Source: an uncultured Bradyrhizobium sp. (GTDB lineage: Bacteria; Pseudomonadota; Alphaproteobacteria; Rhizobiales; Xanthobacteraceae). Taken from it: a stretch of 64,000 nt of DNA. Shown here piece by piece: positions 16,964-25,621 of the stretch. The translations under genes and the position numbers were made by a program. Location: the NCBI RefSeq assembly GCF_936928535.1, contig NZ_CAKZHY010000055.1, positions 1 through 64,000 of the forward strand, given 5' to 3'. The notes beneath the pieces are model-generated. The model ran no database searches and was not told the DNA's origin. It was given only the letters and a program-made list of their open reading frames with translations. The first letter of the stretch is position 1. Each line of letters opens with the position of its first letter.

Positions 16964-17821
16964 ATGGGGAGGATTTGGCAACGATCTGCGCGGTTGGCAT
17001 GCTTCGCGGGCTTAGTCTGCGCGCTTGCAGCGGTTGCAACGATCGTCTCCGCCGAAGACAAGTCCGGCGACATCAGGGGCACCACACTCGATCCCACGGC
17101 GGACAATCTCGCTGCGACCTGGCGTAACGCCAATCTCGTGTTGCCGGCCTCGCTGACCGGCCGCGAGCGCTGGCAAGGCATTCCGTCTGCTGCGCCCGAC
17201 GTGACCGGCAAGGCGCCGCTTGTCGTGCTGCTGCATGGATCGAGCGGCGTCGCGCCGGCCGTGAAGGATTTTCAGGTCTGGCTCGCTGATACGCTGGGGC
17301 TCGCTTCGGTTGCTCCCGACAGCCTCGCGATCGACGGACGGCTGACCTATGTGTCGCCCGTGCCGGTCGAGATCTATGAACGCGTCCACACACTGCGCCT
17401 TGCCGAGCTCACGCACGCGCTTGAGGCCTCGAAGTCATGGGCCTGGGTTGACCGCGCCCGCATCGTGATCGCCGGCACCAGCGAGGGATCGGTCGCGGTG
17501 AGCCGCTATGCCGGCCCGGAGAGCGCAGCGCGCCTGATCTATTCGTGGTCGTGCGAACCCAACTATTTCGTCGATCGTCCCCGCCCGGGCTTTGGTCCCG
17601 AGGAGCCCGTTTTCAATGCCATCTCAGCGCGCGACCCGTATTTCTCGCCGAGCAATCCCTGGAACAAGGACTATGCCGTCACCGGCACGTGCGCTGGCGC
17701 GCTGAAAGGCAATCTCCATGCGGTCGTCTTCGTCGTGGATGCGGAGGTGCACACGATTCTCAACCGGCCAGACGTGCGCGAGGCGACCTCACGCTTTCTC
17801 ACAAGCGTCCTTAAGCCGTAA
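16964..17821 (+). CDS. Secreted alpha/beta hydrolase
   Basis: A 285-residue exported protein. Residues 1-28 are a signal peptide (RLACFAGLVCALAAVATIVSA, cleaved before EDK). The mature enzyme shows LVVLLHGSSGVAPAV (oxyanion loop, about residues 89-103), RIVIAGTSEGSVAVSRYAG with nucleophile motif GTSEGS (near 168) and VFVVDAEVHTILN with the His near 264. This matches dienelactone-hydrolase-like periplasmic proteins. The open frame extends 1275 bases upstream to 15689, but that part is antisense to the amidohydrolase; ATG 16964 starts the signal peptide. Function unknown. A tRNA gene starts one base after its stop on the other strand. Confidence 0.75.
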   Translation: MGRIWQRSARLACFAGLVCALAAVATIVSAEDKSGDIRGTTLDPTADNLAATWRNANLVLPASLTGRERWQGIPSAAPDVTGKAPLVVLLHGSSGVAPAVKDFQVWLADTLGLASVAPDSLAIDGRLTYVSPVPVEIYERVHTLRLAELTHALEASKSWAWVDRARIVIAGTSEGSVAVSRYAGPESAARLIYSWSCEPNYFVDRPRPGFGPEEPVFNAISARDPYFSPSNPWNKDYAVTGTCAGALKGNLHAVVFVVDAEVHTILNRPDVREATSRFLTSVLKP

Positions 17822-17898
<77 letters not shown>

Positions 17899-18010
17899 GC
17901 GGAACCTGCAACGGATGCAGGCACTCGGGCCTCCATAGCAGAACGAACCTCAAACCGCCAGCGCCGCGATACTCTGAAAAAGGACGATGCGGCGCCCTCG
18001 ATCGGGTTCG

Positions 18011-21000
18011 TCACGCACGATCACCGTCGTTCACTGTCCTCTCTTCCGAATGGCCTTCCTGGAGCACCGCAGCGATGTCCGATTTCTTCTTCCGGACGCG
18101 GCGAGGACCACGCCAACCGTCGACCGCATTCAAGGCCCGTAGTCCGAGAACGTGACCGAGGTGCCGGTAACTTTCGAACTGGGACTCCGAGAACCATTGG
18201 TTGGTGGTCGCCTCGTGCGGGAATTCCCGGTGCCGGGCGCGGTAGGCCAGCACGTCGGACGGCAGATGCTCGCACGCTTTTGGCAAAGAAGGCTTCAGAT
18301 AGACCAGTTCGCCGGTGAACCCTCGGGCGTCGGCTGTTGCGGGATACTCGATCGTTCCGATCGAGAACGCCTCCTCGCTAAATCCACTGTGGTCGACCTC
18401 GAGCGGCTTGAGGTCAATCGAGATATCAACCCCAAAATCGACACGGCACTTCTGGACGGCGTTTCCCAGATCCGAGAAGGTTCGCCGCGGGTCGGCACCT
18501 GCATCCACGCAGAATATCCGGGCGCATCGGCGCCGCACCAGCTCGTAGATTCCAAGATTTTCGAAGTGGCCTCCATCGGAAACGTAGACCCAGTCCCGCC
18601 GTTCGTTGGTCGTTCCGAGCAATTCGCACAGGTACCAATAGGCTCCGAGGTCCGGACTGGGCTCTTTCCAGCGTGCAGTTTTTTTCTGATGTGCCGTATT
18701 CGGGACCCATCGTCCCAAACGCAGGTTCATCAGCGTCAATACGAAAGCAAGCGGGCCGCGGCTGGCAAACCCCATTTGCGAACTGACCGCGGCTCCCGAA
18801 GTTGCTATCGCTGTTCCAGCCATGACGCCCGGGGAGACGGCACGAAATCCCCAGGGCTCATGCACATATTCGTCGGTGCGCACGAAGCCTCCGCGAATCC
18901 GGTCGCCGGACGTGATGCTGGACATCTCGGTGGATTCGAGCCAGTAGCCACACCACCTCGGAGAGAACGTAAACGACGCGGCCTTCCTCTGTTGCCAGGC
19001 AAGATCCTGCCCTTGGGTGATGTTCAAAGCTGCATTGACCAGCAGATAGGGGCGCTGCTCCCTCAACTCGCTCAGCGCAAAATCGTCGCTTGGATCAAAA
19101 CCGGCAAAGGGATTTGGCAGGCGCCCCGCGCCGTGAGCAGCCCCGAGATAGCAGCGAACCAGTCGATTTCGATACAGGTTTTGCAGAGAAAACGTATTCA
19201 CATCGAGAACGAAGAAGCTGGCCACCACCAAAATCGTAATGACCACAAAGGCACTGATTGCAGGCATCCACAAGAACCAGCTCATCGGATGAAGGCCCGG
19301 CGCCGGTCCGATCGAAAGTGCCTGGACCAGCTCGCTGATGTGCTGGTTCAGCACGCCGCTATATGACATCTCGCTGCCCGCCTTCAGTTGATCGCTACCG
19401 ACGACCCAGAGAAAAAAGATGCTCTGGAACGAGACGGTCAGCGCGGAAATGAAGATCACCACCACCAACCAGCAGACCGCCATCATCCCCGAGCGTTGCG
19501 TTTCGCCCTCTGCTGCAATGGCTTGAAGATCCCTGCGCCGCCGAAGCACGGAGCGCGCCACCAGGAACGAGACGATCAAGGCAGCCGCACCGACGACGCT
19601 GAGCAGCGGATAAGCCTGTATCGTCCTGTGGATTTTTGCGTATGTCCATCCTGCGAAGGGCCGGGCGTGGATGATCAGGGTACTGATCACCAGCCAGACG
19701 CCCGCAAGCCCCGACAGTTCGCCCAGAAATCGATTCAACCATTCGCGCGTGAACTCGGAGTAGGTATTTCCAACCACTCCCATCCAGATCAGGAAGATCA
19801 GCCAGAGAAACAGAACCTCGACGACAGGCCCGAGCGCCATGATGTGGATTGCGCTGCGGCCATTGATTTCCGACAGCCCAAACAATGACGACCCGGCGCT
19901 GGCGAGACCATAGGCCAATGCCGCGCAAACCAGTGTCGCGGCAATGTAGCGAGGAGCTTCGCCTCGAACGTCCCTGAAGGCGGTAGCGATGCTGGAGGGA
20001 AGCAGCCGGACCAGGCCCCGCATGCCGCCGCGGATTTCCGGAAGGCCCGGATTTAACAGCACATAAGCCAACACACCGCCCAGCAGCATCGCAAGGACTG
20101 CGACGGCGACCACGATGAAGATGGGAAGCCACCCCAACTCACCGACATGGAAGCAAATCCACATCGAGCCGTTAACGAGACTGACAGCGAGCGGGACCAG
20201 AGTGAACACACGCGGCCAGCTCTGTACCACCATAATCGCCTTGACGACGCGTTCGTGCCGACCGGTCGCTTGCAACCGCCGCACGTCATGACTCTGCAGT
20301 GTCAGGTTGAGGGCGATCGAGGCGACCGCTACGAACATGAACAGCACGGCGCCAGGCCCGACTCTGTCGACTTCCCCTTCAACGCGCGTGAGGTCCGCCA
20401 TCCCGACGGCAATGACCATGTGCGCGAATGCCAGGACGAGCAGAACCGAAAAGATTCCGAGCAGAAGGTTCAGGAACAGATTTCGCAGAAACCCCGACAT
20501 CGCGGCCAGGGTGTCGCTGCTGAACAGGCCCAGCCTGGGCGTCAGATAGTTGCTATAGGCTCTCAGGAACCGGATTTCAGGAGCTTCTTCAGCGCTGTTT
20601 CGCGTGTTGCGCGGCGTTATTCGTGCTTCGACATCAGCAACCGGATCGGGCTTGTCTTCAAGCCGAGCCCGGTAAATGCAGGCAGACAGCCAGGTCCCGA
20701 TGTAACCACCGCCCGATACGGTGGAAATGTAATCGATGCTTGCAAGCCGTTGCCTTTGAGCCAGGGCCTGAAGAACCCCGAGCGAGAATGTCGCGCTTCG
20801 AATTCCTCCACCCGACAGCGCCAGGCCGAAGAACTCATCCTGTTCGGCTGAAGGCTCCGGCCGCAGGCGCGCGGTTTCTGTCGAGGACCGTCTTATCCTC
20901 GCCCGGGCATTCTCTCTTGCAATTTCACGAAGCCTGTCGAGGTGGATCCGCTCGTCGTAAAGCACATCCGACAGTTTGGCCCATCGTTCAACGATGACAC

Positions 21001-21031
21001 CGTCTTGCGCATTCTCCGGCCCGAAGTCCAT
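18011..21031 (-). CDS. Large membrane-embedded patatin-like phospholipase
   Basis: A 1006-residue protein. GLALSGGGIRSATFSLGVLQ (about residues 68-87) is the patatin oxyanion loop, and YISTVSGGGYIGTWLSA has the nucleophile Ser near 105, in a TVSGG rather than a strict GxSxG setting. Roughly residues 185-620 contain about ten hydrophobic helices. The catalytic DG dyad appears only near 818 (YVSDGGHFENLGIYELVRRR). The hydrolase domain is thus split by a membrane block. ATG 21031 has GGAGGG about 6 bases upstream. A lipid acyl hydrolase acting at the inner membrane is the likely role. It stands alone, upstream of tRNA-Arg; physiological role unknown. Confidence 0.85.
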   Translation of the reverse strand: MDFGPENAQDGVIVERWAKLSDVLYDERIHLDRLREIARENARARIRRSSTETARLRPEPSAEQDEFFGLALSGGGIRSATFSLGVLQALAQRQRLASIDYISTVSGGGYIGTWLSACIYRARLEDKPDPVADVEARITPRNTRNSAEEAPEIRFLRAYSNYLTPRLGLFSSDTLAAMSGFLRNLFLNLLLGIFSVLLVLAFAHMVIAVGMADLTRVEGEVDRVGPGAVLFMFVAVASIALNLTLQSHDVRRLQATGRHERVVKAIMVVQSWPRVFTLVPLAVSLVNGSMWICFHVGELGWLPIFIVVAVAVLAMLLGGVLAYVLLNPGLPEIRGGMRGLVRLLPSSIATAFRDVRGEAPRYIAATLVCAALAYGLASAGSSLFGLSEINGRSAIHIMALGPVVEVLFLWLIFLIWMGVVGNTYSEFTREWLNRFLGELSGLAGVWLVISTLIIHARPFAGWTYAKIHRTIQAYPLLSVVGAAALIVSFLVARSVLRRRRDLQAIAAEGETQRSGMMAVCWLVVVIFISALTVSFQSIFFLWVVGSDQLKAGSEMSYSGVLNQHISELVQALSIGPAPGLHPMSWFLWMPAISAFVVITILVVASFFVLDVNTFSLQNLYRNRLVRCYLGAAHGAGRLPNPFAGFDPSDDFALSELREQRPYLLVNAALNITQGQDLAWQQRKAASFTFSPRWCGYWLESTEMSSITSGDRIRGGFVRTDEYVHEPWGFRAVSPGVMAGTAIATSGAAVSSQMGFASRGPLAFVLTLMNLRLGRWVPNTAHQKKTARWKEPSPDLGAYWYLCELLGTTNERRDWVYVSDGGHFENLGIYELVRRRCARIFCVDAGADPRRTFSDLGNAVQKCRVDFGVDISIDLKPLEVDHSGFSEEAFSIGTIEYPATADARGFTGELVYLKPSLPKACEHLPSDVLAYRARHREFPHEATTNQWFSESQFESYRHLGHVLGLRALNAVDGWRGPRRVRKKKSDIAAVLQEGHSEERTVNDGDRA

Positions 21032-21143
21032 CGGAGCCCTCCACAAATGTCTTTGTCGCAATAGGTAGGTGTGCTGTCATATTAATACCCGTGATGGTAG
21101 TGGAAATGTCGCTTTTCATCAAGTGATGACGATCGTCGTCCGA

Positions 21144-21782
21144 TCAGGATTTGCCATACGCACCCTGGTAGCGGCCCTCGCGGATCGCCTTCAGCGTGTC
21201 GTCCTCGCGCTTGATCTGGACGCGCACCGCCTCCAGCAGGGCCGCGGCACCGGCTGCTGGAAACGACACCACGCCGTCCTCGTCGCCGACCACGATGTCG
21301 CCGGGCGAGATCACGCTGCCGCCGACCGTCACGGGCACGTTGATCTCGCCGGGACCGTTCTTGTAGGGGCCGCGGTGGATCACCGCGCGGGCGAAGCAGG
21401 GAAAGTCGTCCGCGGCGAAGGCGGCGACATCGCGGATCGCGCCGTCGATCACGTAGCCCTCGGCTTTTCGCCACTGCGCGATGTTCTTCATGATCTCGCC
21501 GACCAGCGCCCGGCTTTCGTCGCCACCGCCATCGACCACGATGACATCGCCGGGGCCGACCAGCTCGAGCGCGCGGTGGATGGCGAGATTGTCGCCAGGC
21601 CGGGTGCGCACCGTGAAGGCCACGCCCACCAGCTTGCCGCTGCGATGATAGGGCTTTAGCCCGACCGCGCCCGGTAACCGGCTGAGATTGTCGGAAATGA
21701 TCGAGGTCGGTGCATTCCTGAAACCTTCGATGAGGTCAGCCGGCGGCTTCGGCACGCTGTTCGCTGCGATCGTGATCGTCAT
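21144..21782 (-). CDS. RraA-like / 4-hydroxy-4-methyl-2-oxoglutarate aldolase family protein
   Basis: A 212-residue protein of the RraA/HMG-aldolase fold. PTSIISDNLSRLPGAVGLKPY, AFTVRTRPGDNLAIHRAL, VIVVDGGGDESRALVGEIM, then EGYVIDGAIRDVAAF (the G-x-R/D metal-keto-acid site, near 110-125) and PGDIVVGDEDGVVSFPA are diagnostic. The retained Arg-Asp pair (IRD) is the mark of true aldolases, which cleave 4-hydroxy-4-methyl-2-oxoglutarate or decarboxylate oxaloacetate in aromatic-ring degradation; RraA proper inhibits RNase E. Because of the IRD motif and the catabolic surroundings the aldolase role is preferred. It is monocistronic as far as can be seen. Confidence 0.82.
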   Translation of the reverse strand: MTITIAANSVPKPPADLIEGFRNAPTSIISDNLSRLPGAVGLKPYHRSGKLVGVAFTVRTRPGDNLAIHRALELVGPGDVIVVDGGGDESRALVGEIMKNIAQWRKAEGYVIDGAIRDVAAFAADDFPCFARAVIHRGPYKNGPGEINVPVTVGGSVISPGDIVVGDEDGVVSFPAAGAAALLEAVRVQIKREDDTLKAIREGRYQGAYGKS

Positions 21783-21878
21783 GGCATTTGGTCCTTCTGT
21801 GATTCTTTATTCCGGATGCGCCCGCGCCTTCGCCGGCATGATGCGGAAGGCGCGGCCTTCCTTCAAGGGCGGCCTTCA

Positions 21879-22174
21879 TCAGCGCTCTGCACCACAGCCC
21901 GGGCTGTCGAACAGAGCGGCGAGGCCGCATTTGGAGGTCAGCATCTCGTCGCCGTCATGCCCGACGCCGGCGACGTCCCACACTGTATGATTGGGCATGC
22001 CGTGATCGCGCTTGCTGGAAAGACAGGCGGCAATAGTCCCTGGCCGCCAACCGAGAGCTGCGCATCGGCCACGACCTTCGCCGGCTTGCCGTTAGGGACG
22101 TCGTCCTCCGCGGCAAGGACGCGGCCGCAAAGCATCACCAAAGCGATTGCGACCAGCCAGCTCGGCGCTCTCAT
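21879..22174 (-). pseudogene. Relic of a secreted hydrolase (signal peptide and C-terminus only)
   Basis: From 22174 the minus strand encodes a good signal peptide (MRAPSWLVAIALVMLCGRVLA) and a short mature start. About 50 codons later the frame is lost, and another frame reads HTVWDVAGVGHDGDEMLTSK, then CGLAALFDSPGC, ending with TGA at 21879. The VGHDGDEM-CGLAALFD ending resembles the C-terminal His region of exported alpha/beta hydrolases. The middle (nucleophile region) is missing. I read it as an internally deleted, frameshifted gene; a short functional secreted peptide is the alternative. Confidence 0.45.
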
Positions 22175-22383
22175 GACGAAGATTTCCTTGTCGTATCAAA
22201 CTGATAAAATTCTAAGCGCATCATGTGCTGCGGGGCTGTGACTCCCGAGCCACGTCAAGCAAAAAATGTCAGCAACCCAGCCATGAAATTCCCGGGTTCC
22301 ATGGGTGACAAGCCGGCGAGAAAGGGGCAAAAATCAGCCACGATTCAGTTCGGGTTGAGTCTCACAAGGAATGCTCTCGTAGA

Positions 22384-22992
22384 ATGTCGGACGTAGTTGC
22401 ATCGCGTCGCGCGGCGGCGTTTCTCGTTGCCGCAGCAGGATTATTTCTGCTGACCTTGCCGCATGCCCACGCGCAATGGTGGAAGCGCGCGCCCGTCGAT
22501 TTCGAGGAATGCGCCGACGCTGCCGAAAAGTCGGCAAGCAAGGCCGAAAAGACCGCAGCACTTGCCGACTGCAACGCAAAGTTCGCGGGCCGACGCAAGG
22601 CCGGCGGCGGCTATACCTATTACGACTTCCTCCAGGATCGCAGCTTCGACATCGCAGGTCCAAACCCGACGCCGGAAGAGCAAAAGAGGATCGACGAATC
22701 CTACACGGCCTATCTCGCCGATCAGCGCCGCAGCAATGAAGCCGCCCAGGCGACGGCGCGGCAGCAGCGCGAGCAGCAGGAGCAGCAAGCGCAGCGGCTT
22801 CAGCAGGTCGCGCTGCGAACCGAGGTCGAGCGCGTGCCCGTTCCGGTCGAACGGCCGAAGGTGTTGCGACAGAAGGGCGCGCCCTGCACGAAGGGCTCGT
22901 TCTCCTGCGAATGGCCGCGGCTGTCGGAAGGCCTCAGCGAGTTGAAGAAGCTGTTCAGCCCGACGCCGAACAAGCCGGCGAAGAAGGGGTAG
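22384..22992 (+). CDS. Secreted coiled-coil protein of unknown function
   Basis: A 202-residue protein. A signal peptide covers residues 1-33 (AAAFLVAAAGLFLLTLPHAHA, cleaved before QWW). The mature part has a conserved-looking N-terminal section with cysteines (FEECADAAEKSASKAEK, LADCNAKFAGRRKAGGGYTY), a Gln/Arg-rich coiled-coil stretch (residues about 118-150, QQREQQEQQAQRLQQV) and a C-terminal Cys pair (GAPCTKGSFSCEWPRL). Such proteins are widespread in Bradyrhizobiaceae without assigned function. No operon partner is visible: the upstream gap holds the hydrolase relic, and a repeat follows. Confidence 0.7.
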   Translation: MSDVVASRRAAAFLVAAAGLFLLTLPHAHAQWWKRAPVDFEECADAAEKSASKAEKTAALADCNAKFAGRRKAGGGYTYYDFLQDRSFDIAGPNPTPEEQKRIDESYTAYLADQRRSNEAAQATARQQREQQEQQAQRLQQVALRTEVERVPVPVERPKVLRQKGAPCTKGSFSCEWPRLSEGLSELKKLFSPTPNKPAKKG

Positions 22993-23005
22993 CTGTCTCC
23001 ACATC

Positions 23006-23050
23006 CGTCATTGCGAGCCAACGGGTCCGCGCCCGTTGGCTCGCAATGAC
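23006..23050. repeat. Short family B palindrome
   Basis: A 45-bp near-perfect inverted repeat: arms GTCATTGCGAGCCAACGGG and CCCGTTGGCTCGCAATGAC around TCCGCG. It lies just after the stop of the secreted coiled-coil protein and before a convergent gene, and could act as a bidirectional transcript end. Confidence 0.85.
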
Positions 23051-23079
23051 GCGTGGATGGAGATCCGCGTCAGTCACTT

Positions 23080-23112
23080 TACCGTCGCCCTGGCGAAAGC
23101 CAGGACGACGAC
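23080..23112. repeat. Short family A-like palindrome
   Basis: GTCGCCCTGGCGAAAGCCAGGACGAC forms a hairpin related to the outer arms of the family A repeats (GTCCCGGCGAAxGCCGGGAC). It sits between the convergent genes ending at 22992 and 23128. Confidence 0.6.
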
Positions 23113-23127
23113 CGAGCACGCTGGGCT

Positions 23128-23331
23128 TCAGTGCTTCTGCTTCTTCTTGCTGCGCTTCGGCGTCGTCACCGGCTCCGGCGCGGTCGTCGTATTGCCCAGC
23201 GCCTTGCGGCTCTCCTGCAGGCGCGCGTCGTAGCCGGGTGAGTTCATGACGGTCGGCGGCCTCGCGTAGGCGAGCGTCGACGCGCCGCAGAACGCGACCA
23301 GCGCGAGCCCGATCATAACACAACGCCTCAT
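23128..23331 (-). CDS. Small secreted basic protein
   Basis: A 67-residue protein starting MRRCVMIGLALVAFCGAST; the signal peptide ends after LAYA (about residue 24). ATG 23331 has GGAG 5 bases upstream; an in-frame ATG at 23343 is possible but lies upstream of that ribosome site. The mature part of about 43 residues ends in a Lys-rich tail (PKRSKKKQKH). It starts 18 bases after the stop of the ketopantoate-reductase-like gene and is probably co-transcribed. No function is recognised. Confidence 0.6.
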   Translation of the reverse strand: MRRCVMIGLALVAFCGASTLAYARPPTVMNSPGYDARLQESRKALGNTTTAPEPVTTPKRSKKKQKH

Positions 23332-23348
23332 CGGTTTCTCCATTGCGT

Positions 23349-24356
23349 TCAAACCACGCCGCGAATCTGCTGCGGCGAAAGTCGCGGCGGGCCCTTGCCT
23401 GATGTCTCGGCCTCCTTGATCAGCGCAACAATGCGCCGCATCAGCGGCACATCGACGTTGTTTTTCCCGGCGAGCGCGATCATCGCGCCCTGGAGATAGT
23501 CGATTTCGGTCTTGCGGCCCTGCTTCAGATCCTGCCACATCGAGGACCGCGCCTCCGGGTCGATCTTCATCGTGCGCCCGAGGATCGCGTTGAAGACCAT
23601 GTCGGGCAATCGCAGCAAGGTCGGCGTCCAGTTTGGCGGGATCGGCGTCGCCGAGGCCGGTGTGATGCCGGCAGCCTTGAGCACCGCGAGGCCCTCAGCC
23701 ATCTGGTCGGCGAACAGCCGTCGCCAGTCACGGCTTGCCAGCTGGGCCGCGAGCGGCATGTCGGACAGCGCACTGAGCGCATTGTTCAGATTGATGATCA
23801 GCTTGCCCCATTGCACGCCGACGATGTCGCGGCTCGCGCGGATGGCGAGATCAGGCACCGAAAGAGCGGCGGCCGTGTTGTCGGCATCTTCACCGACTGT
23901 AATGTCTCCCGAGGTCGAACGGTGGAAACGTCCCTCGCCCATCGCAACCACGTTGAACGGCACCATGCCGGCGAGCACGCGGCGACCGTCGAGACGTTCG
24001 TTCAGAATGGCAACATTGCCGACGCCATTCTGCAACGACACGATCACGGCATCCTGCGGCGCGTGCTGCGCGATCTGGTCCGCGACATCGGCCGTGTCGG
24101 CGCTCTTGACCGTGACGAGCACGATGCCGGCGCTGTGGAAGATCGCAGGGTCCTCCGACAGCGCCAGCTGGCCGGCACCGAGCTTCTTCTCGGCGCCGCC
24201 GAAATCCGTCAGCCGCAGGCCGAACCGCTCGATCTCGGTCTTCACCCGCGGCCGCACCAGCAGCGCGACCCGGCGATCGGCAGCTGCCAGCATGCCGCCG
24301 ACAAAGCAGCCGATGGCGCCCGCGCCCGCCACCACGATCGGTCGATCCGTCACCAC
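23349..24356 (-). CDS. 2-dehydropantoate 2-reductase-like protein (second paralog)
   Basis: A 335-residue PanE/ApbA-family reductase. IVVAGAGAIGCFVGGMLAAA (residues 7-26) is the NADP Rossmann motif; IVLVTVKSADTADVADQI and VSLQNGVGNVAILNERL follow; the catalytic Lys lies in VGVQWGKLIINLNNALSALSD (near 185), and SSMWQDLKQGRKTEIDYLQGAMI is the family's C-terminal signature. It starts with GTG at 24356, immediately followed by a second GTG. Compared with the copy at 10860 it keeps the standard motif order and is closer to genuine PanE. A role in pantothenate synthesis is possible, but no panB/panC is adjacent. Confidence 0.82.
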   Translation of the reverse strand: MVTDRPIVVAGAGAIGCFVGGMLAAADRRVALLVRPRVKTEIERFGLRLTDFGGAEKKLGAGQLALSEDPAIFHSAGIVLVTVKSADTADVADQIAQHAPQDAVIVSLQNGVGNVAILNERLDGRRVLAGMVPFNVVAMGEGRFHRSTSGDITVGEDADNTAAALSVPDLAIRASRDIVGVQWGKLIINLNNALSALSDMPLAAQLASRDWRRLFADQMAEGLAVLKAAGITPASATPIPPNWTPTLLRLPDMVFNAILGRTMKIDPEARSSMWQDLKQGRKTEIDYLQGAMIALAGKNNVDVPLMRRIVALIKEAETSGKGPPRLSPQQIRGVV

Positions 24357-24538
24357 CCGACATGCCCCCTGAATGATCGGCTTTCGATAGCAGAGCGAGG
24401 AGGCACAGGCGAGGCCGGCGGCCCACCGCAGCCACGGCGCATCTGCCTTGTAACCGTCATGAGAGCCTCATATGTTTTTGCCCGGGGGCGCTGTCAGCGG
24501 CGAGAGCTCGCCGGACGAGAACGCCAAAGGAGAGCACC

Positions 24539-25135
24539 ATGGGTCTACTCGACGTCCTCAACGGCATGCAGAACGGGCCCCGCGGCCCGAGCACGCCGAG
24601 CTCCCAATCATCCTCCGGCGGCATGTCGCCGATGACCATGGCGATCCTCGGCCTGCTCGCCTGGAAGGCCTTCAAGCATATGACGGCAGGTCAGCCGAAC
24701 GCGGCGCCGCAGTCTGCACCTGCTCCCGTGCCCCCGCCCGTGAATACGGGACCGGGCGGAGGTCTTGGTGGCGCTCTCGGCGGCGGTGGCGGCCTCGGTG
24801 ATATTCTCAAGGGCCCCCTTGGCGGCCTGCTCGCGGGCGGCGCGGCCGGCTCAGTGCTGAGCGGTGGCCTCGGCGATCTCCTCAACCAGCTCCAGCAGGG
24901 CGGCCATGGCGAGACCGCAAACAGTTGGGTGGGCAAGGGCGAGAACAAGCCGATCGCACCCGGCGACCTCGCCAATGCGCTCGGCGCAGACCAGATCCAG
25001 AGCCTGTCGGCCCAAAGCGGCCTGTCGCGTGACGAGTTGCTCTCCGGCCTCAGCCAGTACCTGCCGCAGGTGGTCGATCATCTGACACCGGACGGACGGC
25101 TGCCGACCGAGAACGAGCTCTCGGGACGAATTTAA
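24539..25135 (+). CDS. YidB-family protein (DUF937)
   Basis: A 198-residue protein. It begins MGLLDVLNGMQNGPRG, has a short hydrophobic stretch (MAILGLLAWKAFKHM, residues 32-46), a Pro-rich linker, a Gly-rich segment (residues about 65-110) with GGLGDLLNQLQQGGHG, and the C-terminal conserved domain: SWVGKGENKPIAPGDLANAL, then LSRDELLSGLSQYLPQVVDHLTPDG. This is the YidB/DUF937 signature. AAAGGAGAG precedes ATG 24539. Function is unknown in this family. A GlsB-type stress membrane protein follows 42 bases later, so the two probably form an envelope or stress-related operon. Confidence 0.85.
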   Translation: MGLLDVLNGMQNGPRGPSTPSSQSSSGGMSPMTMAILGLLAWKAFKHMTAGQPNAAPQSAPAPVPPPVNTGPGGGLGGALGGGGGLGDILKGPLGGLLAGGAAGSVLSGGLGDLLNQLQQGGHGETANSWVGKGENKPIAPGDLANALGADQIQSLSAQSGLSRDELLSGLSQYLPQVVDHLTPDGRLPTENELSGRI

Positions 25136-25177
25136 TCGAACTCTGATCAACTTTGGCTTGGCAAGGGGAGCACTGAC

Positions 25178-25450
25178 ATGAGCATGGGTGGCCTGTTGTG
25201 GATCATCATCATCGGCTTCGTCGCCGGCCTCATCGCGCGTTTTCTGGCGCCGGGACCGAATAATCCGAGCGGCTTCATCCTCACCACCATCCTTGGCATC
25301 GTCGGCGCATTTCTGGCGACTTTCGTCGGCCAGGCCATCGGCCATTACGGCCCGGATCAGGGCGCGGGATTCATCATGGCCACGATCGGCGCGGTGGTGG
25401 TGCTGTTCATCTGGCACCGCCTGGTCGCGAGCGGCGTGATCAAGGGATAG
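25178..25450 (+). CDS. GlsB/YeaQ/YmgE-family membrane protein
   Basis: A 90-residue protein with three hydrophobic segments: LLWIIIIGFVAGLIARFL (5-22), SGFILTTILGIVGAFLATFVG (about 33-53) and a C-terminal GFIMATIGAVVVLFIWHRLV (about 68-87). Gly-rich packing and the GLIARFLxPG motif identify the transglycosylase-associated/GlsB stress family of the inner membrane. ATG 25178 has GGGGAG 8 bases upstream. It lies behind yidB-like gene. Family members are induced by stress; the mechanism is unknown. Confidence 0.88.
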   Translation: MSMGGLLWIIIIGFVAGLIARFLAPGPNNPSGFILTTILGIVGAFLATFVGQAIGHYGPDQGAGFIMATIGAVVVLFIWHRLVASGVIKG

Positions 25451-25461
25451 CGAAAACTCTC

Positions 25462-25605
25462 TCGTCGTCCCGGACAAGCGCGCCCTAAGCGCGCGCCGAT
25501 CCGGGACCCATACGCCGCAGCAGCAGTTTGGCGAAGGCTCGGAGTTACCGTCTCGCGCCAAAGCCCTCCCTTTGGTTATGGATCCCCGCCTTCGCGGGGA
25601 TGACA
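25462..25605. repeat. Intergenic repeat, diverged family A (copy 2)
   Basis: Starts CGTCGTCCCGGACAAGCG and includes CCGGGACCCATACGCCGCAG, shared with other family A copies; the right half differs and ends in a separate hairpin GATCCCCGCCTTCGCGGGGAT. It appears to be a mosaic of a family A half and another palindrome. It lies between the convergent GlsB-type and SDR genes. Confidence 0.7.
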
Positions 25606-25621
25606 ACTGAGAATGCCGCAA

